From Pigmentiphaga litoralis (lineage in GTDB: Bacteria; Pseudomonadota; Gammaproteobacteria; Burkholderiales; Burkholderiaceae_B), in NCBI RefSeq assembly GCF_013408655.1, contig NZ_JACCBP010000001.1, positions 372,001-436,000 of the forward strand: 64,000 bases of DNA. Reading direction: 5' to 3'. Below are positions 8,187 through 17,813 of this stretch, piece after piece. The position numbers and the translations under genes were made by a program. The notes beneath the pieces were generated by a model. That model was given only the letters and a program-made list of their open reading frames with translations. It had not been told where the DNA came from and made no database searches. Position 1 is the first letter of the stretch. Every line of letters starts with the position of its first letter.

Positions 8187-9332
8187 ATGACCACAACTCC
8201 GTCCTCCTCCGCGTTGCCCCTCGATGGCATTCGCGTCATCGAATTCAGCCATATGGTCATGGGGCCGACCTGCGGCATGATTCTGGCCGACCTCGGGGCC
8301 GAGGTCATCAAGATCGAGCCGCCAGGCGGCGACAAGACGCGTAAGCTGCCGGGCCTTGGCATGGGCTTTTTCCGCACCTTCAATCGAAACAAGAAGAGCG
8401 TTGTTCTTGATATCGACACACCCGAAGATCGGGAGAAGGCACTCGCCTTGATCGGTCAGTCCGACGTGATGATCGAAAATTTCAGGCCGGGCCGCATGGC
8501 CGCCTTGGGGCTGGATCACCTGTCTTTGCGTGAACGTTTTCCTGAGCTGATTTACGTCGCTCACAAAGGGTTCTTGCCTGGCCCCTATGAGAACCGTCTT
8601 GCCTTGGACGAAGTCGTGCAGATGATGGGAGGCCTTGCGTACATGACGGGCCCCGTCGGTCGCCCGCTGCGCGCGGGCAGTTCAGTCAATGACATCATGG
8701 GCGGCATGTTCGGTGCGATCGGCGTGATTGCCGCACTGTACGAGCGCAAGAAGACCTCGCGGGGGCAGGAGATCCAGAGCGCCCTGTTCGAAAACTGCGT
8801 CCTGCTGTCTGCCCAACACATGCAGCAATTCGCCATGAGCGGCGAGGCGCCCCCGCCCATTCCGTCGCGTATTGCGGCCTGGGGCGTCTATGACGTCTTC
8901 ACCTTGAAAAATGGCGAACAGCTTTTCATCGGCGCCGTCAGTGACAAGCAGTGGGTCAAGCTGTGCCAATTGCTGGATCGACCGGACCTTCTTGCGGATC
9001 CGGCGCTTCAGACCAACGCGCAACGCGTCGCGGCACGCCCGACCCTGCTCGCGCAATTGGGCGACTCGCTGCAACACCTTGAGATCGACGCGTTCTCGGC
9101 CCAGATTGAAGCCGCGGGATTGCCCTATGCCCCGATCCGCCGCCCGGACCAACTGATGGATGATCCCCACCTGAAAGCAAGCGGTGGCCTGGTTCCGATG
9201 GTCACCGATACCGGCGAAACGACCGATGTCGTGTTGCTGCCGTTCACGATGGACGGGCGCCGGCCGGGTGTGCGTCATGCATTGCCAGCCATTGGCGAAC
9301 ATACCCACGAAATTCTCGAAAGACTCCGGTAA
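8187..9332 (+). CDS. Family III CoA-transferase (CaiB/BaiF), first copy
   Basis: 381 residues. The N-terminal Rossmann-like segment reads GIRVIEFSHMVMGPTCGMILADLGAEVIKIE in two halves typical of CaiB/BaiF/formyl-CoA transferases. The catalytic Asp is in SVNDIMGG at about residue 170. It moves CoA between a donor such as succinyl-CoA and a carboxylic acid. It lies 15 nt after the lyase gene in one operon. The acid substrate is unknown; the presence of a Bug receptor next to it suggests an imported acid. Confidence 0.9.
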   Translation: MTTTPSSSALPLDGIRVIEFSHMVMGPTCGMILADLGAEVIKIEPPGGDKTRKLPGLGMGFFRTFNRNKKSVVLDIDTPEDREKALALIGQSDVMIENFRPGRMAALGLDHLSLRERFPELIYVAHKGFLPGPYENRLALDEVVQMMGGLAYMTGPVGRPLRAGSSVNDIMGGMFGAIGVIAALYERKKTSRGQEIQSALFENCVLLSAQHMQQFAMSGEAPPPIPSRIAAWGVYDVFTLKNGEQLFIGAVSDKQWVKLCQLLDRPDLLADPALQTNAQRVAARPTLLAQLGDSLQHLEIDAFSAQIEAAGLPYAPIRRPDQLMDDPHLKASGGLVPMVTDTGETTDVVLLPFTMDGRRPGVRHALPAIGEHTHEILERLR

Positions 9333-9421
9333 ACGGAGCGCGCCCTGTGCTCGGCCTGTCAGTGCCAAACACGCCTTCCTTTCTCTGCCCATCGCTTCCT
9401 TTGCCTTCAGTGAGGTCTTTC

Positions 9422-10399
9422 ATGAAAACGCCTTTCCGCCGTCGTTGCTTCCAGGCGCTTGTTGCCGCCAGTGTCCTCTCTACCTTGGCACCTGTTTACG
9501 CTCAAGACAGCGACCGCCCGCTGCGATTCATTGTGCCGCTCAGCCCCGGATCCACGGGTGACATGGTCGGACGGACCCTGGGACAGGCATTGAACAAAAC
9601 AATGAACCGGCCGGTCGTCGTTGAAAATATTCCAGGCGCGGGCGGAATGCTCGGCACGGCGCAAATGGTGCGTGCGGCAAAGGACGGATCGACCTTGGCT
9701 CTGGTGACCAGCACCCATGTCATCAATCCCAACATCTACAAAAACATGTCCTTCGACACGATCAAGGACGTCACGCCGATCAGCATCATCGGCGGCTCGC
9801 CCGGGATTCTTCTGGTCAATCCCAAGCTTCCGGTGCACAACCTGAAGGAACTTATCGCCTACGCCAAGGCGAACCCGGGACAGCTTAACTATGGGTCGTC
9901 TGGCAACGGAACGAGCCTGCATTTGCTGGCGGTCATGCTTGCTCAGGAAGCGAAGATCGAGATGATGCATGTGCCATACAAGGGCAATGCGCCTTTGCTC
10001 GCTGACCTGATCGGTGGCCAAGTGCAGCTGGCGTTTCAGTCCACAGCTGCCGCAGCGCCTTTGGTGAAAGCGGGAACGCTGCGCCCGATCGGCATCTCCA
10101 CAACCAGCCGCTCGCGCATCTTGCCGGACGTGCCTACGCTGGCAGAGCAGGGCCTGACCAATTTCAATCTGGGCAGCTGGATGGCGATACTCGGCCCCGC
10201 CGGGATGCCTGCCGATGTCGTACAGCGGGAAAATCGCCAGGTGCTTGAGGCGTTGGCGCTGCCTGAGGTGAAGGAGTGGTTTGCCGCGCAGGACTTTGAG
10301 TTGGTCGGGAATTCTCCTGCTGACGCTTCAAAGTACCTTCAATCCGAACTGGTCAAGCACACCAAGCTTGTCCAGGAATCGGGCGCAAAACTTCAGTAA
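9422..10399 (+). CDS. Bug/TctC-family periplasmic receptor
   Basis: 325 residues with a signal peptide ending near VYAQDSDRP. The Bug signatures are present: RFIVPLSPGSTGD, VVENIPGAGG, NPGQLNYGSSGNG and MHVPYKG. The in-frame region upstream of 9422 codes for no signal peptide, so the ATG at 9422 is chosen. It is third in the lyase/transferase operon and would capture the acid that these enzymes process. Confidence 0.93.
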   Translation: MKTPFRRRCFQALVAASVLSTLAPVYAQDSDRPLRFIVPLSPGSTGDMVGRTLGQALNKTMNRPVVVENIPGAGGMLGTAQMVRAAKDGSTLALVTSTHVINPNIYKNMSFDTIKDVTPISIIGGSPGILLVNPKLPVHNLKELIAYAKANPGQLNYGSSGNGTSLHLLAVMLAQEAKIEMMHVPYKGNAPLLADLIGGQVQLAFQSTAAAAPLVKAGTLRPIGISTTSRSRILPDVPTLAEQGLTNFNLGSWMAILGPAGMPADVVQRENRQVLEALALPEVKEWFAAQDFELVGNSPADASKYLQSELVKHTKLVQESGAKLQ

Positions 10400-10428
10400 C
10401 CGCACCCACTCACCTTCAGAGAACTCGA

Positions 10429-11547
10429 ATGAAAAAACGCACCCTGTCGTTGGCCGTTTTGGCAACGCTATCCGCCCCCGCTGCGTTCGCGCAAAGCAAT
10501 GTCACCCTGTACGGCCTGATCTCGGAAGGCTATGTCTACACCAACAACGTTGGCGGCAAGAGCATGTCCGAGTTGAAGGGCAACTTGCAGCAAGGATCGC
10601 GCTGGGGCATGCGCGGTACCGAAGATCTGGGCAACGGCAACAGCGCACTGTTCGTGCTGGAAAGCGGGTTTTCTCCGGACACCGGCACGTCGGCCCAGGG
10701 CAACCGCCTGTTTGGCCGCGCAGCCGTCGTCGGCTTGTCGAACAAGACCTGGGGGACGGTCACCTTCGGCCGTCAAGCCGACGCGATGTCGCAGACCCTG
10801 CAAGGCTACGAGTCCGCCATCCAGATCGCCGCCACCGGCACCCACATCGGTGACAACGACAACTTGTTCCCGACGGCTCGCATCAGCAATTCGGTCCAGT
10901 ACTCGGGTCAGTTCGGCGGTCTGGGCGTCAAGACCGTGTACGGTTCGTCCGACCGTGCGGGTGCACCCAGCGACAACCGCAGCTTCAGTATCGGTGCAAC
11001 ATGGGCGCAAGGCCCTTGGGCACTGAGCGCCGCCCTGCACGACCTGCGTCGTCCGGGCAGCAGCACCAACACTGCCGGCGCGGTGTCAGGGGACTACGGC
11101 GCGTTCTCTCCATTCATCGCCAGCCCGACCTCCGGCGCGGGGGTTGCTCGCCAGACCACCAGCGGCGCTGGCGGCTCCTATGCTCTGGCTGCGGGCACGA
11201 AGGTGTCTCTGTTGTTCACCCACACCGACTTCAAGTACATCGACAACACCGGCTTGAAGTTGTCGAACTACGAAGCGTCGGTGACTCACTTCCTGACGAC
11301 AGCGCTGCAGGTAGGGGGTGGCTATGTCTTTACCGACGGCAAGTACGACAGCAACGGCAACAAGCCGAAGTGGCACCAGCTGAACCTGGCTGCAGACTAC
11401 TTCTTTTCGAAGCGGACCGACGTGTATCTGGTGGGTCTGTATCAGAAAGCAGCTGGCGACGCGCATTTTGCTCAGCTCTTTGCGACGGGGCCCTCGGACT
11501 CGAAGTCGCAAGCTCAGTTGATTGCTGGCATCCGCCACAAGTTCTGA
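10429..11547 (+). CDS. Gram-negative general porin (OmpC/PorB-like)
   Basis: 372 residues with a cleavable signal peptide ending PAAFA, then QSNVTLYGLIS, the usual first beta strand of betaproteobacterial porins. The protein ends GIRHKF, with the terminal Phe used for outer-membrane assembly. It lies 29 nt after the Bug gene, so it probably belongs to the same operon and supplies outer-membrane entry for the substrate. Confidence 0.95.
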   Translation: MKKRTLSLAVLATLSAPAAFAQSNVTLYGLISEGYVYTNNVGGKSMSELKGNLQQGSRWGMRGTEDLGNGNSALFVLESGFSPDTGTSAQGNRLFGRAAVVGLSNKTWGTVTFGRQADAMSQTLQGYESAIQIAATGTHIGDNDNLFPTARISNSVQYSGQFGGLGVKTVYGSSDRAGAPSDNRSFSIGATWAQGPWALSAALHDLRRPGSSTNTAGAVSGDYGAFSPFIASPTSGAGVARQTTSGAGGSYALAAGTKVSLLFTHTDFKYIDNTGLKLSNYEASVTHFLTTALQVGGGYVFTDGKYDSNGNKPKWHQLNLAADYFFSKRTDVYLVGLYQKAAGDAHFAQLFATGPSDSKSQAQLIAGIRHKF

Positions 11548-11617
11548 CGGTCGGCGGCTGTCAAGGTCAGGCCTGACCGTGCAGCTCGGGCCCAAACGCA
11601 CCCATTACCTCCGCGGT

Positions 11618-12346
11618 TCAATACGCATGGCTTCTGCTGCAAGACGGGCGGTCGGCAGCGATGCCCTTCCGCTCGCTATACCGGTCGGTAAGGTAGTCGC
11701 TGCGGTCTCGAATCAGCAGAGTGAACTTCACCAACTCCTCCATGACATCGACGACGCGATCGTAGTAGGCGGAAGGCTTCATGCGGCCGTTGTCATCGAA
11801 CTCCTGGAAGGCTTTGGCAACCGACGATTGATTCGGGATCGTGACCATCCGCATCCAGCGGCCAAGCACCCGCAAGGCGTTGACGGCATTGAAGGATTGC
11901 GAGCCGCCAGACACCTGCATGACGGCCAGTGCGCGACCTTGTGTCGGCCGCACACTTCCTGTCTCCAGCGGCAGCCAGTCAATCTGGCTCTTGAAGATGC
12001 CGGTGAGGGTGCCATGCCGTTCCGGGCTGCACCACACCTGGCCTTCTGACCATAGCGACAGCGCACGCAGCTCGGCTACCTTCGGATGGTCTCCTGGCAC
12101 GCTGTCGGGTTGCGGCAGCCCGGCAGGATGGTAGATACGAACCTCGGCGCCAAGATGGATCAAGATTCTTGCGGCTTCTTCGACAAGCAATCGGCTGAAG
12201 GAGCGCTCGCGCAACGACCCATACAGCAGCAGGATGCGCGGTGCGTGTTGCGAGCCTTGTGCCAACTGCAGGTCTTGCAGCGTAGGCGCCGGAAGCAGCG
12301 CTTCTTCCAGCGCGGGAACTGTCAGGTCGGATGCGAAGTTGTTCAT
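11618..12346 (-). CDS. arsH: ArsH, NADPH-dependent FMN reductase for organoarsenicals
   Basis: About 242 residues of the flavodoxin-like NADPH:FMN reductase family. The phosphate-binding loop [10 protein letters not shown] and the motif [20 protein letters not shown] are diagnostic for ArsH. ArsH oxidises trivalent organoarsenicals to less toxic pentavalent forms. The start at 12346 (MNNFASDL) is chosen over an upstream in-frame codon. It sits downstream of arsC on the minus strand with a 186-base gap in which no gene is evident. Confidence 0.93.
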   Translation of the reverse strand: MNNFASDLTVPALEEALLPAPTLQDLQLAQGSQHAPRILLLYGSLRERSFSRLLVEEAARILIHLGAEVRIYHPAGLPQPDSVPGDHPKVAELRALSLWSEGQVWCSPERHGTLTGIFKSQIDWLPLETGSVRPTQGRALAVMQVSGGSQSFNAVNALRVLGRWMRMVTIPNQSSVAKAFQEFDDNGRMKPSAYYDRVVDVMEELVKFTLLIRDRSDYLTDRYSERKGIAADRPSCSRSHAY

Positions 12347-12532
12347 AGCAGGTACCAAGTTGATTTTTCAGGCTGATGTGATGGGCTGCGGCGGCAAGCC
12401 AGAACGCCAGCGTAGGCAGTGCAGCGAATGCAGCGAACGCAGCGATCGCCAGGTAGGCGGGCTCATGACTGTTGCTATGCAGCCGATAGCTTCGTCGATA
12501 AGACTGCGCCGCCCTCAATGACCAATCATGTA

Positions 12533-12958
12533 TCAGCCGATACGCTTGCCTAGCGCGTCAATGACGGGTTGCCCGTCTTCCTTGGTGAACGCCCCACGCT
12601 GCGCTGTGGGAAGGATGTCAAGAACCCTTTCTGACGGCCTGCTCAGGCACACGCCGTTAGATGTGACGACGAAAGGGCGATTGATAAGAATAGGATGCGC
12701 CAGCATGGCGTCGAGCAGCATGTCGTCGGTCAGGGCCTCATTGCCCAAGCCAAGCTCGTGGTACGGCGTTCCATTTTCGCGCAGTGCCTCTCTAACGGTA
12801 AGGCCGGCGCGTTGGATCAATGCGACCAGAGTGTGCCGATCAGGGGGCGTCTTCAGGTATTCGATCACTTCCGGCTCAATGCCGGCGTTCCGAATCAGGG
12901 CCAACGTGTTGCGCGACGTCTCGCAATTTGGGTTGTGGTAAATCGTGGTGGACGACAT
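12533..12958 (-). CDS. arsC: ArsC, glutaredoxin-dependent arsenate reductase
   Basis: 141 residues, the normal length for the plasmid R773-type reductase. The active-site sequence HNPNCETSRNT near residue 8 holds the catalytic cysteine; the conserved NRPFVV segment near residue 93 contains the arginine of the family. It reduces arsenate to arsenite using glutathione and glutaredoxin. It is transcribed divergently from arsR, and the two starts are about 45 bases apart. Confidence 0.95.
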   Translation of the reverse strand: MSSTTIYHNPNCETSRNTLALIRNAGIEPEVIEYLKTPPDRHTLVALIQRAGLTVREALRENGTPYHELGLGNEALTDDMLLDAMLAHPILINRPFVVTSNGVCLSRPSERVLDILPTAQRGAFTKEDGQPVIDALGKRIG

Positions 12959-12965
12959 GCTTCGC

Positions 12966-13002
12966 TTGCCTCATTAATCGTTTATTCGAATATACTAGAA
13001 AT
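12966..13002 (+). promoter_or_regulatory. Shared arsC/arsR control region: -10 box and 10-bp palindrome
   Basis: The short space between arsC and arsR contains a perfect palindrome TATTCGAATA (12983-12992) overlapping a TATACT -10-like box (12991-12996), with TTGCCT as a possible -35 at 12966. A palindrome over the promoter is where an ArsR repressor would be expected. The -10 lies so close to the arsR ATG (13003) that the transcript may begin at or next to the start codon. Confidence 0.55.
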
Positions 13003-13344
13003 ATGGAAATGAAAACCGCAGCGAGAGCGCTCACCGCCATCGGCAACGAGTCGCGCCTTCTGGTCTATCGCATGCTTATCGAAGCCGGTCCGGCAGGGTT
13101 GGCTGCCGGCAAGCTGGCCGAGTTGGCAGGCATGCCGCCATCGTCCCTGTCTTTTCACCTCAAAGAACTGGTTCACGCAGATCTGTTGGAGTCGCGGCAG
13201 GAAGGCCGTTTTGTCATATACGCCGCGAAGTATCAGACCATGACTGACTTGATCGGATTCCTGACTGACAACTGTTGTGGCGGCAACCCGTGCATGCCGG
13301 TTGCAGAGCAGTGTTGCAATACCCAGAGCGCTCCCCGGGCTTGA
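13003..13344 (+). CDS. arsR: ArsR, arsenite-responsive repressor
   Basis: 113 residues, winged helix-turn-helix of the ArsR/SmtB family (PPSSLSFHLKELVHADLLESRQEGRFVIYAA in two parts). The C-terminal tail has cysteines in DNCCGG and further CMPVAEQCC, as in the ArsR type that binds As(III) through C-terminal cysteines rather than through an alpha-3 CVC motif. It should repress both arsC-arsH and itself with arsB. The start may be ATG at 13003 or 13009; neither has a clear ribosome site. Confidence 0.93.
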   Translation: MEMKTAARALTAIGNESRLLVYRMLIEAGPAGLAAGKLAELAGMPPSSLSFHLKELVHADLLESRQEGRFVIYAAKYQTMTDLIGFLTDNCCGGNPCMPVAEQCCNTQSAPRA

Positions 13345-13371
13345 CCCACGGCTGAAGCGCTGTCAAACCTC

Positions 13372-14655
13372 ATGATCCTTGCCTTCGCCATCTTTGTCGC
13401 CACGCTTGTCCTGGTCATCTGGCAGCCTCGCGGCTTGGGCATCGGCTGGAGCGCACTGGGTGGGGCCATCGTTGCCCTGCTGTCCGGCGTCATTCAGCTG
13501 TCCGATATCCCTGTCGTCTGGGACATCGTCTGGAACGCCACCGCGACCTTCATTGCCGTCATCATCATCAGCCTGCTGCTTGACGAAGCCGGTTTCTTTG
13601 AATGGGCAGCCCTGCACGTGGCGCGGTGGGGGAAGGGCAGGGGACCCGCGCTGTTCGCACTGATCGTGTTATTGGGGGCCGCCGTCAGTGCCCTGTTTGC
13701 TAATGACGGCGCGGCGCTGATCCTGACACCGATCGTGATCGCCATGCTGTCAGCGCTCGGCTTCTCGGCCGCTGCCACGCTGGCCTTCGTGATGGCAGCA
13801 GGATTCATTGCCGACACAGCCAGCCTGCCGTTGGTCGTATCCAACCTGGTCAACATCGTGTCGGCCGACTTCTTTGGGATTGGGTTCAACCGGTATGCAT
13901 CGGTCATGGCGCCGGTCAACGTCGTCTCTGTTCTGGCGACATTGCTTGTGTTGTTTCTCTACTTCCGGTCGTCGATCCCGGCACGATACGACGCCACGCA
14001 ACTGGCGGCCCCTTCAAAGGCCATTCGTGATCGTGCGACCTTTCGCGCCGGCTGGGGCGTGCTGGGACTGCTGTTGGTCGGCTTCTTTGGCCTGGAGCCA
14101 TTGGGTGTGCCGGTCAGTGCGGTGGCCTCGGTCGGGGCGGCCATTCTTCTTGCCGTTGCGGCGCGTGGGCATGTGATCGATACAGCCAAGGTCCTGCGCG
14201 GTGCACCGTGGCAGATCGTGATCTTTTCGCTTGGGATGTACCTGGTCGTGTATGGCCTGCGCAATGCGGGCCTGACCGATGCGCTGGCGCAAACACTTTC
14301 CTGGCTTGCCGGACAGGGGTTGTGGATGGCAACGGTCGGTACTGGCGTCATTGCCGCAGTGCTGTCTTCGATCATGAACAACATGCCGACGGTGTTGATC
14401 GGGGCGCTGTCCATCGACGCAAGTCAGGCGAGTGGGGTGATCAAGGAAGCCATGGTCTACGCCAATGTGATTGGCAGCGATCTGGGTCCGAAAATCACGC
14501 CGATCGGCAGTCTGGCGACGCTGCTTTGGCTGCACGTGCTGGCGCGCAAGCAGATCCGCATCAGTTGGGCGTACTACTTCAGGGTGGGGGTGGTGCTGAC
14601 CGTTCCGGTTTTGCTGATGACGCTTGCGGCTCTGGCCGCGCGCCTGTCGCTGTAG
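13372..14655 (+). CDS. arsB: ArsB-type arsenite efflux permease
   Basis: 427 residues with about eleven hydrophobic segments. [14 protein letters not shown] and [16 protein letters not shown] are signature stretches of the ArsB/NhaD permease family. It exports arsenite across the inner membrane. It starts 27 bases after arsR in the same direction. No arsA ATPase is present, so export is probably driven by membrane potential alone. Confidence 0.93.
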   Translation: MILAFAIFVATLVLVIWQPRGLGIGWSALGGAIVALLSGVIQLSDIPVVWDIVWNATATFIAVIIISLLLDEAGFFEWAALHVARWGKGRGPALFALIVLLGAAVSALFANDGAALILTPIVIAMLSALGFSAAATLAFVMAAGFIADTASLPLVVSNLVNIVSADFFGIGFNRYASVMAPVNVVSVLATLLVLFLYFRSSIPARYDATQLAAPSKAIRDRATFRAGWGVLGLLLVGFFGLEPLGVPVSAVASVGAAILLAVAARGHVIDTAKVLRGAPWQIVIFSLGMYLVVYGLRNAGLTDALAQTLSWLAGQGLWMATVGTGVIAAVLSSIMNNMPTVLIGALSIDASQASGVIKEAMVYANVIGSDLGPKITPIGSLATLLWLHVLARKQIRISWAYYFRVGVVLTVPVLLMTLAALAARLSL

Positions 14656-14782
14656 TCGGTCTGGGGTCGCGCGGCCCGAGGCGATGTGGCGCCTGGCTAA
14701 CTGCCGTCAGTTCACATCTGATCACACTTCGTATACGGTTTCTTGTTGTTCCAACAACACGACCAAGGATCTGTGAGAGTTA

Positions 14783-15259
14783 GTGAACCTCCTGAAACAG
14801 GCAACCAATAAGCTTGTGCCCAAGAATGAATGGGGCGATATGCAGATCAGTTATCGAGGGTATTGGCTTGCGGTCACCGACTGCAGTCAGGTGCGGGATG
14901 GGTGGACTGCACGGGTAGAAGCCGGCCTGGATGGAGGTCTTGCGCTGTTGCAATCGGAGGCGCGCAAGACCTACGACACCGAGTTTGAGGCGTTCACGCA
15001 TTCGGTCAGAGACATGAAGCGCCAAATTTCCGCGTTGTCGGCCGGGCCTGGCAATGGTGCGCCGCGCACAACAAGTTGTTTTGCCATCAACCAGGCGCCC
15101 CGTGCGCATCCCGCTTCGGCCGGCGCGCCTGCCGCGACACTGGCCGCGCTGATGCACGCGTGTTCGCTGCGGGGCGCCCCGAGATCCGCCGTACATCGTC
15201 CCTGGGCGGAAGCCGCTGCGGCCCAGTCTGTCCACACAGGCGTCGCGTTGCCAGCGTAG
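14783..15259 (+). CDS. Hypothetical protein
   Basis: 158 residues from a GTG start. The first 90 residues (MQISYRGYWLAVTDCSQVRDG, later VRDMKRQ) look like a folded small domain; the remainder is Ala/Pro-rich and less convincing, so a frameshift or early stop in the ancestor is possible. No family recognised. It is the first of four small unrecognised genes between the ars cluster and the oxidoreductase. Confidence 0.4.
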   Translation: MNLLKQATNKLVPKNEWGDMQISYRGYWLAVTDCSQVRDGWTARVEAGLDGGLALLQSEARKTYDTEFEAFTHSVRDMKRQISALSAGPGNGAPRTTSCFAINQAPRAHPASAGAPAATLAALMHACSLRGAPRSAVHRPWAEAAAAQSVHTGVALPA

Positions 15260-15356
15260 GCGGACGTTTGAATCCGCACGTGAATACTGTATATCCATAC
15301 AGTTCCGGGTTATGCTTCAGCACTTGCTCATCACTTACCAGTCGCCCTAAGCCTCC

Positions 15357-15551
15357 ATGCGGACCCTGCACCGAAATTGCCCGATTGATGTCAGCGCATT
15401 CCCGAGCGCATCCGGGTGGACCGCGTCTGCAACGTTTGTTGGCGATGGCAAGGCATCGGTCACGGTGGTGTGCAGGAAGGAGACCGAGCTGAGTGCCAAC
15501 ATGGCGGCATTGGCCGAGGCCAGGCGCATGATCGACGGCGTCACGGAGTAG
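15357..15551 (+). CDS. Small hypothetical protein
   Basis: 64 residues. Codon use and composition are protein-like: hydrophobic and charged residues alternate in SASATFVGDGKASVTVV-like strands, and there is an amphipathic helix at the end (AALAEARRMID). No family recognised. There is no strong ribosome site. Confidence 0.4.
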   Translation: MRTLHRNCPIDVSAFPSASGWTASATFVGDGKASVTVVCRKETELSANMAALAEARRMIDGVTE

Positions 15552-15570
15552 GTTGCAGCGCTGATGCCGT

Positions 15571-15969
15571 TCAGTTCATAGGTGAGTTACGGCGGGTCGG
15601 CCGTCGGTGCCACGATCGAGCACCAACCAGTCGGGCCGTCAGACTCAGCGCATTTGCGACCACATCGTTGGATCGCTTCAGCAGCTCTCCAACGGACCGC
15701 CTTGGCTTGTCGATCACTGTGCGTCGTGCCTTCGATATTTGCAGTCCATCGGCAAATACGTCCAGCCCGTCGTTATCCGGGTCCACGTAGTGAATGTGGC
15801 CGTCACTGTCTGACAATGCCCAGGGCGGTTCGATGCCGCGCTTGTCGTCGTTGCGTGGGTACATGGACCGAACGCCCACCATCGTTCCTTCTACGGTTCC
15901 TTGCGCCAAATCGATTCGTACTTGCTGGCCGACATAGCAGGGCCATCGGTCGTATAGCCGTGTCGGCAT
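15571..15969 (-). CDS. Hypothetical protein
   Basis: 132 residues from the ATG at 15969, preceded by AAGGAGGAGAC, a near-ideal ribosome site; the longer frame to 16173 has none. The N-terminal half is rich in beta-type segments (YVGQQVRIDLAQGTVEGTMVGV) like a small barrel. The C-terminus is basic. No family recognised. It is divergent from the next gene. Confidence 0.6.
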   Translation of the reverse strand: MPTRLYDRWPCYVGQQVRIDLAQGTVEGTMVGVRSMYPRNDDKRGIEPPWALSDSDGHIHYVDPDNDGLDVFADGLQISKARRTVIDKPRRSVGELLKRSNDVVANALSLTARLVGARSWHRRPTRRNSPMN

Positions 15970-16199
15970 CACGTGTCTCCTCCTTGAAGCAACCATCCTT
16001 GCATGAGGAAACTCGACAGTAATGTTTCGGGGGGTAATCCATTTCTCAAGATCGCACGCCGGACAGCGGGCACAACGAGCTTTCGGCTCATCTTGCACTG
16101 GGAAAACAGCGTGCCGGCTATACCCAAATCGTTCCCGCCAAGCGCGTTTGATTAGTGCCGTCCAATATGCCAAGCTGCCTCTTTTCTCAGGAGAGCGCG

Positions 16200-16670
16200 A
16201 TGCATACCTTAGTGACCGAAGGCCAGGCGAAGCGGCTCGTTGAAGAGGCGCGGATCGCGAATCAGCTCCGTCTTCAGTACCCCGAGATGATCGACCGGTT
16301 CGCCAAAGAAGACTGGGTCAAGGCCCAAGCCGCATGCGGGCTGTATTACGTCAGGACGGGCGAAGGCGGCCTGGCGGCGACGGCCTTTGCCGTGTCCGCC
16401 ACGACGCGTTTCGCGGTGCGTCGCACCGACGCGGGCATCATTGGCGCGATCGTGTTCGAGGTGAAACGACCGGCAAGCGCCATGCATCGCGAGTGCCTGC
16501 ACAAGGTGCTCGAGATCCAGTACCAGGCCACGCCAAAGTTCAGGTTCATCGCCGGCGATGTTGGCGAGTTCTTCACGGTGGGCCGCGAGGGCGCCGACGT
16601 GCAACCTGACGCTTTTGCCAAGATGGTGGGCGAGCATATCCTGCTCGCCCTGAGCCGCGAAGCGTTGTAG
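16200..16670 (+). CDS. Hypothetical protein
   Basis: 156 residues. ATG at 16200 follows CAGGAGAGCG, a good ribosome site. The protein appears globular and soluble, with a helical first third (GQAKRLVEEARIANQLRLQYP) and then mixed strands. No family recognised. It is followed by a terminator, which supports it as a single-gene transcript. Confidence 0.6.
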   Translation: MHTLVTEGQAKRLVEEARIANQLRLQYPEMIDRFAKEDWVKAQAACGLYYVRTGEGGLAATAFAVSATTRFAVRRTDAGIIGAIVFEVKRPASAMHRECLHKVLEIQYQATPKFRFIAGDVGEFFTVGREGADVQPDAFAKMVGEHILLALSREAL

Positions 16671-16702
16671 GCGCTTCCGGCGCTGTGTAGCGCTGTGGTT
16701 GC

Positions 16703-16734
16703 CTCCAGCGCCGTGAAGCGCTGGAGTCTTCTTT
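16703..16734 (+). terminator. Rho-independent terminator
   Basis: Stem CTCCAGCGC / GCGCTGGAG with loop CGTGAA, followed by the T-rich tail TCTTCTTT, 33 bases after the preceding stop. Confidence 0.7.
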
Positions 16735-16760
16735 GAGGGGCGGCGTGGTTGTCCGCCCCC

Positions 16761-17735
16761 TTATGGAACAAGCGACGCATCCACCGCGATCGCAATCTTC
16801 CCTTGCAGCCCGTTGTCGGGACTTTCCAGTCGCGCATGCGCACGCGGAATGTCGGCCAGCGAATACACGGCGCCAATGTGCGGCCGCAGTTGGCCCCGCT
16901 CGACCAGTGCGCTCAACTCGTCCAGCTTGCCACGGTTCTGCCGCGTAAAGACAAAGTGGTAGCTCGCGTTCTTGCCCCAGGCCTGAATCAGGTTTTGCGG
17001 CTGGGCGGTGTCCACGATTGACACTACGCGACCCAATTGAGCCAGGGCATCGGCGCTGCGCGAGAGGGTGGTGCCGCCGATGGTGTCGAACACCACGTCC
17101 ACGCCACGGCCCCCGGTTTCCCGCATGATGACGTCCACATAATCCTCTGTCGTGTAGTCGATCACCACGTCGGCGCCAAAGCTCCGCGCGAAGTCAAAGT
17201 TGGACTCACGCACGGTGGTGAACACCCTCGCGCCCATGGCCTTGGCGACCTGGATTGCCACGTGGCCGACGCCGCCGGCGCCGCCGTGGATCAGGATGGT
17301 TTCGCCGACCCTGAGGGCTGCCCGCACCACCAAGGCTTCCCAGACCGTGCCGCCGACCAAGGTCAGGCTGGCGGCCTCAAGGTGGCTGAGCCTGGCCGGC
17401 TTCTTGGCAATGATGCTGTCGGCGGCTACGTGGTACTCCGCATAGCTGCCGGGGCCGTTGAAGATCTGCGGGGTGTACCAGACTTCGTCGCCGGGAACGA
17501 AGTTCGTGACGCCCGGGCCGACGGCTTCGACCACGCCTGACACATCGTGGCCGGTAATGGCGGGCAGGGGGACCAGGTCCGCGTAGTCGCCGCGCCGGAC
17601 CTGGTAGTCCAACGGGTTGATGGACGTCGCGTACACCCGAACCAGCACCTGTCCCGCGTGCGGCACGGGCTTGGGGACGTCATTCAGTTTGAAGGATTCC
17701 GGACCGCCAAAGGCGGTGAGTTGCATGGCTTTCAT
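16761..17735 (-). CDS. Zinc-independent MDR oxidoreductase (quinone-oxidoreductase-like)
   Basis: 324 residues of the medium-chain dehydrogenase/reductase superfamily. The GroES-like N-terminal half starts [17 protein letters not shown]; the NADPH site is [21 protein letters not shown] near residue 150. Zinc ligands of classical alcohol dehydrogenases are not evident, as in quinone oxidoreductases. It probably reduces quinones or reactive carbonyls. It lies downstream of a small ArsR-type regulator and has its own copy of the 20-bp operator candidate just upstream. Confidence 0.9.
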   Translation of the reverse strand: MKAMQLTAFGGPESFKLNDVPKPVPHAGQVLVRVYATSINPLDYQVRRGDYADLVPLPAITGHDVSGVVEAVGPGVTNFVPGDEVWYTPQIFNGPGSYAEYHVAADSIIAKKPARLSHLEAASLTLVGGTVWEALVVRAALRVGETILIHGGAGGVGHVAIQVAKAMGARVFTTVRESNFDFARSFGADVVIDYTTEDYVDVIMRETGGRGVDVVFDTIGGTTLSRSADALAQLGRVVSIVDTAQPQNLIQAWGKNASYHFVFTRQNRGKLDELSALVERGQLRPHIGAVYSLADIPRAHARLESPDNGLQGKIAIAVDASLVP

Positions 17736-17762
17736 GATGATTCCTTGTATCGATAAAAAGGG

Positions 17763-17782
17763 ATATCGAAATAACTAGATAT
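17763..17782 (-). promoter_or_regulatory. Candidate operator, copy 1
   Basis: ATATCGAAATAACTAGATAT, an inverted repeat with ATATC and GATAT at its ends, lies in the 78-base gap between the regulator and the oxidoreductase gene. It matches copy 2 at 18126-18145 in 17 of 20 positions when reversed. Two such sites flanking the regulator gene suggest binding by that regulator. Confidence 0.6.
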
Positions 17783-17813
17783 AACGGGATAAAAAAACAC
17801 CGGGGGAAAAACT

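Noticed and set aside
11565..11578. Perfect palindrome GGTCAGGCCTGACC between the porin and arsH as a terminator
   Set aside because: It has no loop and no T-run; it may be a chance palindrome or a weak site.
12368..12518. Small minus-strand frame with a hydrophobic Ala-rich stretch between arsC and arsH
   Set aside because: No ribosome site, repeat-like Ala codons and overlap in another frame with arsH; not convincing as a gene.
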